Part shown: one piece after another, positions 59,220 to 64,000 of the stretch
Layout: every line of letters starts with the position of its first letter
Position numbering within the stretch: the stretch's first letter is position 1
From: Leishmania donovani
Taxonomy: Eukaryota > Euglenozoa > Kinetoplastea > Trypanosomatida > Trypanosomatidae
Length of the DNA stretch: 64,000 nucleotides
Reading direction: 5' to 3'
Assembly: GCF_000227135.1 (NCBI RefSeq)
Contig: NC_018263.1
Location: 859,601-923,600, forward strand
Notes under the pieces: model-generated
The model's input: only the letters and a program-made list of their open reading frames with translations
The model's database searches: none
Told to the model about the DNA's origin: nothing
Position numbers and translations under genes: made by a program

Positions 59220-59660
59220 ACAGGGTCGTGCACCTACCTACGTGGGGAGAAGTTCCGATCGATGTATCACTGCTGATGTCGGTGGTCAGGTCGTACATTG
59301 AAGTTGCGTCGGGGCGAGCTGCTACATTCAATACGTCGGTGTCGCCCATGTGATGGGCAGCGTGCCAGCGTGACTCGAGCGTATTCCAAACCCGGGCCTT
59401 TCAGTGCCAGCTGGTGCGGGGAGCCTGCGCCACTCCTGGAGATGCACCAGGTGGCGACCGGCTTACAGGGAACGGCCGCGAGGCGAGACATGCAAGGAGG
59501 GCGAGTGGGTAGCGTTTGAGGCGCAGGCCGTGCTCAGATGACTGAGTCGGCGCGTTGCTGGAGTGCGTGTGTCTAGCGCTGCTTCGCAGCACGCGATATG
59601 GGGGCCTGTGGCAGCCCGGCGTGCAGCGAAGCACATCTCATGTGGCAGGAGGGGCGCGCT
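59220..59660 (+). repeat. Candidate degenerate retroposon block (SIDER-like)
   Basis: The C/T-rich flanks give way to balanced, GC-rich sequence with few homopolymers and no gene. It resembles the SIDER-type relics common in Leishmania 3'UTRs. I could not align it to a consensus or to the blocks near 5.1-6.6 kb, so identity is a guess. Confidence 0.3.
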
Positions 59661-60787
59661 GAGCAACGACAAAGTGCATCGCTTTACTCCTCCTTCCCTC
59701 CCCCTCCCCTCTCTTTCTCCATTACTACTTGAAACGCCCACTTCACATCCACGCACCTTCGCCCGCCATCCACCGCCGTCTGCGGCTTCATCATTTTTGT
59801 GTGTGCTGTGCGTGTTCTGTGGCCCCTTTCTTTCTTCACAATCCCAGTGGCTTCACTATTTTCAGCCTCTCTCTCTCTCTTTTCACCACCTCCGCTGTCT
59901 CTGGAAACTCGTTGTCACAGGCACACGCATATCACCACTACAATCGCGTCTCCCATTGCCCCAGCCCCACCCCTTTCTTCTCGCCCTCCTCTGCTATCCA
60001 GCAAACACCAGAGACAGGAAAGGTGCCTGTTCGCCCCCCCCCTTCCCACAGCCACGCAAGAAGGCCCCTCCCCTACAAAAAAAAATAATAAGGCGAGGCA
60101 TCAACGGAAGAGAGCGAGGCGCACATATATTTGTGCTTATGTGTGTGTCCTTCTCCCCTCTCCCCTTCATATCATCTTCCTTTCGCAGTGGCGGTGTTTT
60201 GTTTTCCTTGTATGTCTTTTTTTTACAATATATTACATCCTTTGTGTTGGTTACATCCATTGTATTCTCAGTGCCTTCGCCGCCCACCGCCGCCGCCGCT
60301 GCTGCCCTACTCCCTCCCATTCATTTTCCGCCTCCCTCTGGGCACTTTGTGTTTCTCCTCTTTTGTTTGTGCTCGCTGTGTGCCCTCTATCGCTCTTCCA
60401 TTGGACCCGTTGTGTGCGCGTGTGCTTCTTTCTGCTTTCTCGCTTAGCCCTTCTTCGCTTTCTTTTGTGCTCCCTTCTCCCTCTTCCCCTCTCGCCCTCT
60501 CCCTCTCCCTCTCCCTCCCCCCCCCCGTGACTTGCACCATTCTTTTTTGCTGCTGCTGTTGCTGTTTCTTTGTTTTTGGTCTCCTTCCCTTTCCTCTTGA
60601 ATTCGCTTCTCTCTTCCAAGTCCCTGTCACTCTGTGTGTGCGTGTGCTACGTTCTTGTACCCGTTTTTCGAACCCTCGTGCCTTGCCTTTTTGTGTATCC
60701 TTTTAGGTGCCGACTTCACTCTCTACCGCCCATCCCCTTCTTCCTGTTCCGCTTCTTTCTCCCAGGCAGACCCTGTGTGTATCAAAA
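59661..60787 (+). other. Pyrimidine-rich region upstream of the NEK-like kinase
   Basis: This C/T-rich stretch spans about 1.1 kb with many CTCTCC units, a (CTCCCT)n run at 60492-60525 and a C-run at 60516-60526. Long open frames on the + strand (for example 59563-60447) arise from this bias and do not look like proteins. The acceptor at 60764-60765 closes it. Confidence 0.5.
60764..60765 (+). promoter_or_regulatory. Likely spliced-leader acceptor AG for the NEK-like kinase
   Basis: A long C/T tract ending CTTCTTTCTCCCAG lies 22 nt before the ATG at 60788. It is one of the best acceptor candidates in the window. Confidence 0.65.
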
Positions 60788-62218
60788 ATGAGGATGCCGT
60801 CAGTCTTTACTGCGCCATCGACGTACATGGCCGACCTCGAAGTCGGCGCGGCGACTTCATACCACGCGCACTCCGAAGCCGCCACGGCAGGTGAGAGCGA
60901 TACGTGCAAGCCGGCTGCCACCACCGCATCAACACGGCCGCCTTTGGCGCCGCACGCTGCGGACGCGGATGCACACAATGCAGTGGAGCTGTCGATCAGC
61001 AGCACTGCTGTAGCGCCGGCTTATCAGCTACGCGGCGAGCTCGGCCGTGGCCAGTACGGCTGCGTCTACTTGGTGGAAGAGTGTGTGCGGCACCATCTGC
61101 TCGCTGTGAAAGCTACGTACGACCCGATTCAAGTCGCTGCGGTGCGTGAACGGCAGAGGCGCCAGGAGCGGCAACAGCAGAAGCCGTCCAAGGGCTCTGG
61201 TGGCTGTGCTCGAGAGGCAGCGTTCTCGCCGTACGCGCAACACGAAGAGGGCCACGCTGTGGTACCGTTTCCACCCCTACTGCCGCACTTCAGCAACGAG
61301 GTTATGTGTCTGCGGGAGTGCCACTCGCCCTTCATTGTCCGCCTTGAGGGGGCCGATAAAGGTGAGAACGGCGAGGATCTGCTGCTCATGGAATACGTCG
61401 ACTGCGGAGATCTTCGCCGAGAGATTCGGCGACGGTGCGCCGCGGGCACGCCCTTTACCGAGACAGAAGCCGTCTTTGTGTTCCTGCAGCTCTGTATGGC
61501 TGTCGATCACTTGCATCAGCTGAACATCTTGCATCACGACTTGAAGCCAGAGAACGTCATGCTCAGTAGCACCGGCATCATCAAGCTCGGGGACTTTGGT
61601 TTTGCAAAGAAGTACAGGGAGCCGGTATCCCAGCGTGTCGCATCGACGGGGTGTGGCACTCCGTACTACCTCAGCCCTGAGGCACTCCGTGGCGACCGGT
61701 ACTCTCTCAAGAGCGAGATGTGGGCACTCGGTGTCATCCTCTACGAACTCCTGGCACTCACCGGCCCCTTTGCTGCTGCGACGCGCGCGGAGCTGCGAGC
61801 CAAAGTTCACAGCTCCGACTACGCCAAGCTGCCGGCAACCTACTCAAATGAGCTGCGGTCGGTGTGCTATCAACTACTGACCCTCGACCCCGACCAGCGC
61901 CCCTCGACGCGCGACCTGTTCCAGGACAACGAATACCTGCGCGAAAAGCTCAACGCGCTACGCCGCATCTCCGAGTGCTCCGTGAATATGAGCACGGAGG
62001 AGAAAGGCTCCATGTTTCATTCGATTAGTGCTGCACTGCGCCGCAAGCCGCCAAGCGCGAAAGGACCCGCCACCGCCTCGTTTAACCTTGGATGGGGTGG
62101 CAGCTGCAAAATTAGCTCTCATGGTCATGGCAGCGCGCGACCTGAAGCAGCACCGAAGCCTCGAGTGGAAAGACCGGTAGAGATGACGCCAGTTGCGCGG
62201 ACCCGCAGTGTATGCTAA
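60788..62218 (+). CDS. NEK-like serine/threonine protein kinase with a non-canonical HRD motif
   Basis: The 476-aa protein has a complete kinase domain. The glycine loop is GELGRGQYGCVYL (Gly86, Gly88, Gly91), the ATP-binding Lys is Lys108 (LLAVKATY), the catalytic loop reads HHDLKPEN with Asp251, DFG is at 269-271, and the activation segment ends GTPYYLSPE (290-298). GTPYYLSPE and LKSEMWALGVILYELLAL point to the NEK family, which regulates basal bodies and flagella. The HRD Arg is replaced by His (LHHD), so it would count as non-RD. A Gln/Arg-rich insert of about 50 residues follows the Lys, before the FSNEVMCLREC helix. The N-terminal 75 residues and the C-terminal tail are low-complexity. 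The first ATG at 60788 is well placed; 60827 is a second option. Confidence 0.9.
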   Translation: MRMPSVFTAPSTYMADLEVGAATSYHAHSEAATAGESDTCKPAATTASTRPPLAPHAADADAHNAVELSISSTAVAPAYQLRGELGRGQYGCVYLVEECVRHHLLAVKATYDPIQVAAVRERQRRQERQQQKPSKGSGGCAREAAFSPYAQHEEGHAVVPFPPLLPHFSNEVMCLRECHSPFIVRLEGADKGENGEDLLLMEYVDCGDLRREIRRRCAAGTPFTETEAVFVFLQLCMAVDHLHQLNILHHDLKPENVMLSSTGIIKLGDFGFAKKYREPVSQRVASTGCGTPYYLSPEALRGDRYSLKSEMWALGVILYELLALTGPFAAATRAELRAKVHSSDYAKLPATYSNELRSVCYQLLTLDPDQRPSTRDLFQDNEYLREKLNALRRISECSVNMSTEEKGSMFHSISAALRRKPPSAKGPATASFNLGWGGSCKISSHGHGSARPEAAPKPRVERPVEMTPVARTRSVC

Positions 62219-64000
62219 CGAACAAAAAGGTGAGAACAACGCGCACGGTCTTTGCAGGACGCGATGGACTCCTCCTAAGCCTTCCTCCCCCCCCCTCTAC
62301 GTGCCCGAACTTGTAGTGCGCGTGTGCCTCCACGTGTGCCTCTTCCCTTTAGCTGACTTGCATCGTCCCGTGGGCGCGCGCCCCTCTCTCTCACTCGCGC
62401 GCTCCGTCCAACCATACTTTATTTTGTGATGGTCGTCGTTTGTTTTTCTTGCTTGCTTTGTTTTTTGTAGGACTCTTTCACCTGGGGCTCCTTTCTATTC
62501 CTAAGGCAGGGTGCGCTCATCCGATCTTTGCTCTCCGCCATCGCGTGCCCAGGACATATTTCGCTCTATCCCCCTTCCATGTCGTCTGCTATAGTGGATT
62601 GCGTCACTTGGATGCACTACTTGTCTCTTTCCCTCTTGCTTTCTTCCCTCCACCCGCGCCCCTCTTATCCCCTTTACCTTGTTGCCCTTGCCGCCTCAGC
62701 TGCCATTAATTCTGCTACTTCCTTGCTATATGTCTACTACACGTGGTCTCTTGGCGACTAGCACCATCAGCCAGCGTCTCCCCCTCCCTCCCTCACTCAG
62801 CCCTCTCCGCTTTTCCTTATCTCCCCAGCTGGGGGTCTGAGTGGTGCACGGTGGTACACACATGCCGAGAGAGATGGAGGAACCCTGGAACCTTCCTCCT
62901 TTTTCTTCCCTCCCAACCCGAGCCACCTGCCACATATTCTGGCTCTTCTTTGCGGTTCTTTTACGCCCGTGCCCGTGTACACGTATATTTGTTGATTTGC
63001 TCGTGGTAGAGTGGAACACCGAAGAGGATATAGATATCTGTATATGTGTATGCGAGTATATATATATATATGTGTATTTGCGCTAGTGTACGCTCGTTTT
63101 ATTTTTCTGTGCTTCTGCTTCGATATCGAGAGCTGCTTTGATCGATATCTCTCAACACCTAAAAATATATATGTACATGTGTGCATATGCGTGTATGTGT
63201 GCTCTGAGGTGCACCTCCAGGCCAGTGTTTTGTTTGTGTTTGTCTCAGCTCTCTCCTGATTTATTTTGTTTTTTGGGGGAGAGGAAGGTGGCTTCTATCT
63301 CTCCCTTTCATTTTTTTTTGCGTCCTTGTTGCCTTGGAAGGATGGTGGGTGGCACCCACAACAGAACAAAACGGGAAAGGAGCGTTGACTTGGTGCACCT
63401 TGTGACTGTTCTTCGTCCTGTCTGATTCCGGAATCCGCACGCAAACGCAGTCTCTGTCTCTGTCGCTTTCCCTATTGAAAGCCCTACCATGATCCCAAGC
63501 ACCAACACATGTATGTTTGCCTCCCTTCCACACACGCACACACGCTTCTTTCATATTCCCCCACCCCTCTCCTTCCCCCTTTTCGTATGTGTGCTCGTTT
63601 TTTTTTTGAGGGGGTTGTCGTTTCACGTGCAACAATGAGCGCCACTTTTGTGTGCTATCTATCACCCTTTTTTTTGCTGTTGCATTTCTCTTCACATATC
63701 CCTGCGCGCCTTCACGTTATATGTGTGTGCATGCGTTACGCTCCCCTTACTGTTTTTAATCACACTTGTGTAACGCGTTCATGTGTGGTAATGCTTTATA
63801 TCGCTGCATGGATTTTTTGTGCGCTCTGTTGTTGTCCGTTAGCTTCCTCTACTTTACCTCCCTCTCCCTCTCTTTCCCTCCCCCTTCTTTCCTTTCTCCC
63901 TATTCTACCTCTTCCTGGCATCCCCCACGTTGTTTCTATGTTGTGTATTTTCACGGTTTCTGCGTGCCATCTTTCTCGCTTTCCTTCCTCTGTTCTTTTT
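62219..64000 (+). other. Gene-free 3' end of the window
   Basis: No gene is visible on either strand. The sequence is T- and C-rich, with T-runs (62460-62466, 63310-63318 and 63598-63608), an (AT)n run at 63055-63071 and CT-rich tracts at 63860-63900. It is likely the 3'UTR of the kinase gene and the spacer before a gene beyond the window. Confidence 0.5.

Noticed and set aside
59563..60447. 294-codon + frame before the kinase
   Set aside because: It consists of Ser, Pro, Leu and Phe runs produced by a pyrimidine tract and has no domain-like order.
1..64000. Strand switch, tRNA or snRNA cluster, or centromere-like region
   Set aside because: All genes are on the + strand and I saw no tRNA-like box A/box B pair or 5S/snRNA sequence in the spacers; this was by eye and is not a proof of absence.

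Overview
The window reads as nuclear DNA of a trypanosomatid, most likely Leishmania. Eighteen protein genes all lie on the + strand, none shows a recognisable intron, coding sequence is GC-rich, and the genes are separated by 0.6-3.4 kb stretches full of pyrimidine tracts, (TG)n/(CA)n runs and AG acceptors just before start codons. This is the layout of a polycistronic transcription unit processed by trans-splicing. From memory, PTP1 of L. major lies on chromosome 36, so this is probably the matching region (chromosome 35 in Viannia numbering); the species itself cannot be fixed from the window.

Left part (1-13,900): the 3' end of a coiled-coil protein of unknown function, a DBP2-type DEAD-box RNA helicase, a long spacer with a truncated retroposon, a HAD-family pyrimidine 5'-nucleotidase-like protein, a p24/TMED cargo receptor ending in a KKXX signal, and an LC8-like dynein light chain. 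Middle (14,000-36,400): an NSUN2-like RNA m5C methyltransferase, the tyrosine phosphatase PTP1, two low-complexity proteins of unknown function, a choline transporter-like membrane protein, a BRCT-domain protein and the SM protein VPS45. Right part (36,400-64,000): a second retroposon copy, a very large gamma-tubulin complex protein of GCP6 type (2603 aa), the GTPase DRG1, an enlarged guanylate kinase, a Get4-like protein, the BBSome subunit BBS4 and a NEK-like kinase with an altered HRD motif. The last 1.8 kb holds no gene.

The genes form no dedicated pathway, as is normal in kinetoplastids. Several do serve the microtubule, flagellar and membrane-traffic machinery: dynein light chain, GCP6, BBS4, NEK, VPS45, p24 and Get4.

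Four runs of N interrupt the sequence. At three of them the bases on both sides are the same (30, 128 and 242 bp), so these look like unmerged contig overlaps rather than missing sequence. Two of those, and the remaining gap, lie in or beside the retroposon copies. The copies near 6.0-6.6 kb and 36.9-37.5 kb look identical along the stretches that can be compared, and both end in an A tract. I found no clear new multi-gene system. The best leads are the giant GCP6, the non-canonical motifs in the NSUN-like enzyme and the NEK kinase, the retroposon pair, and a hairpin after VPS45.
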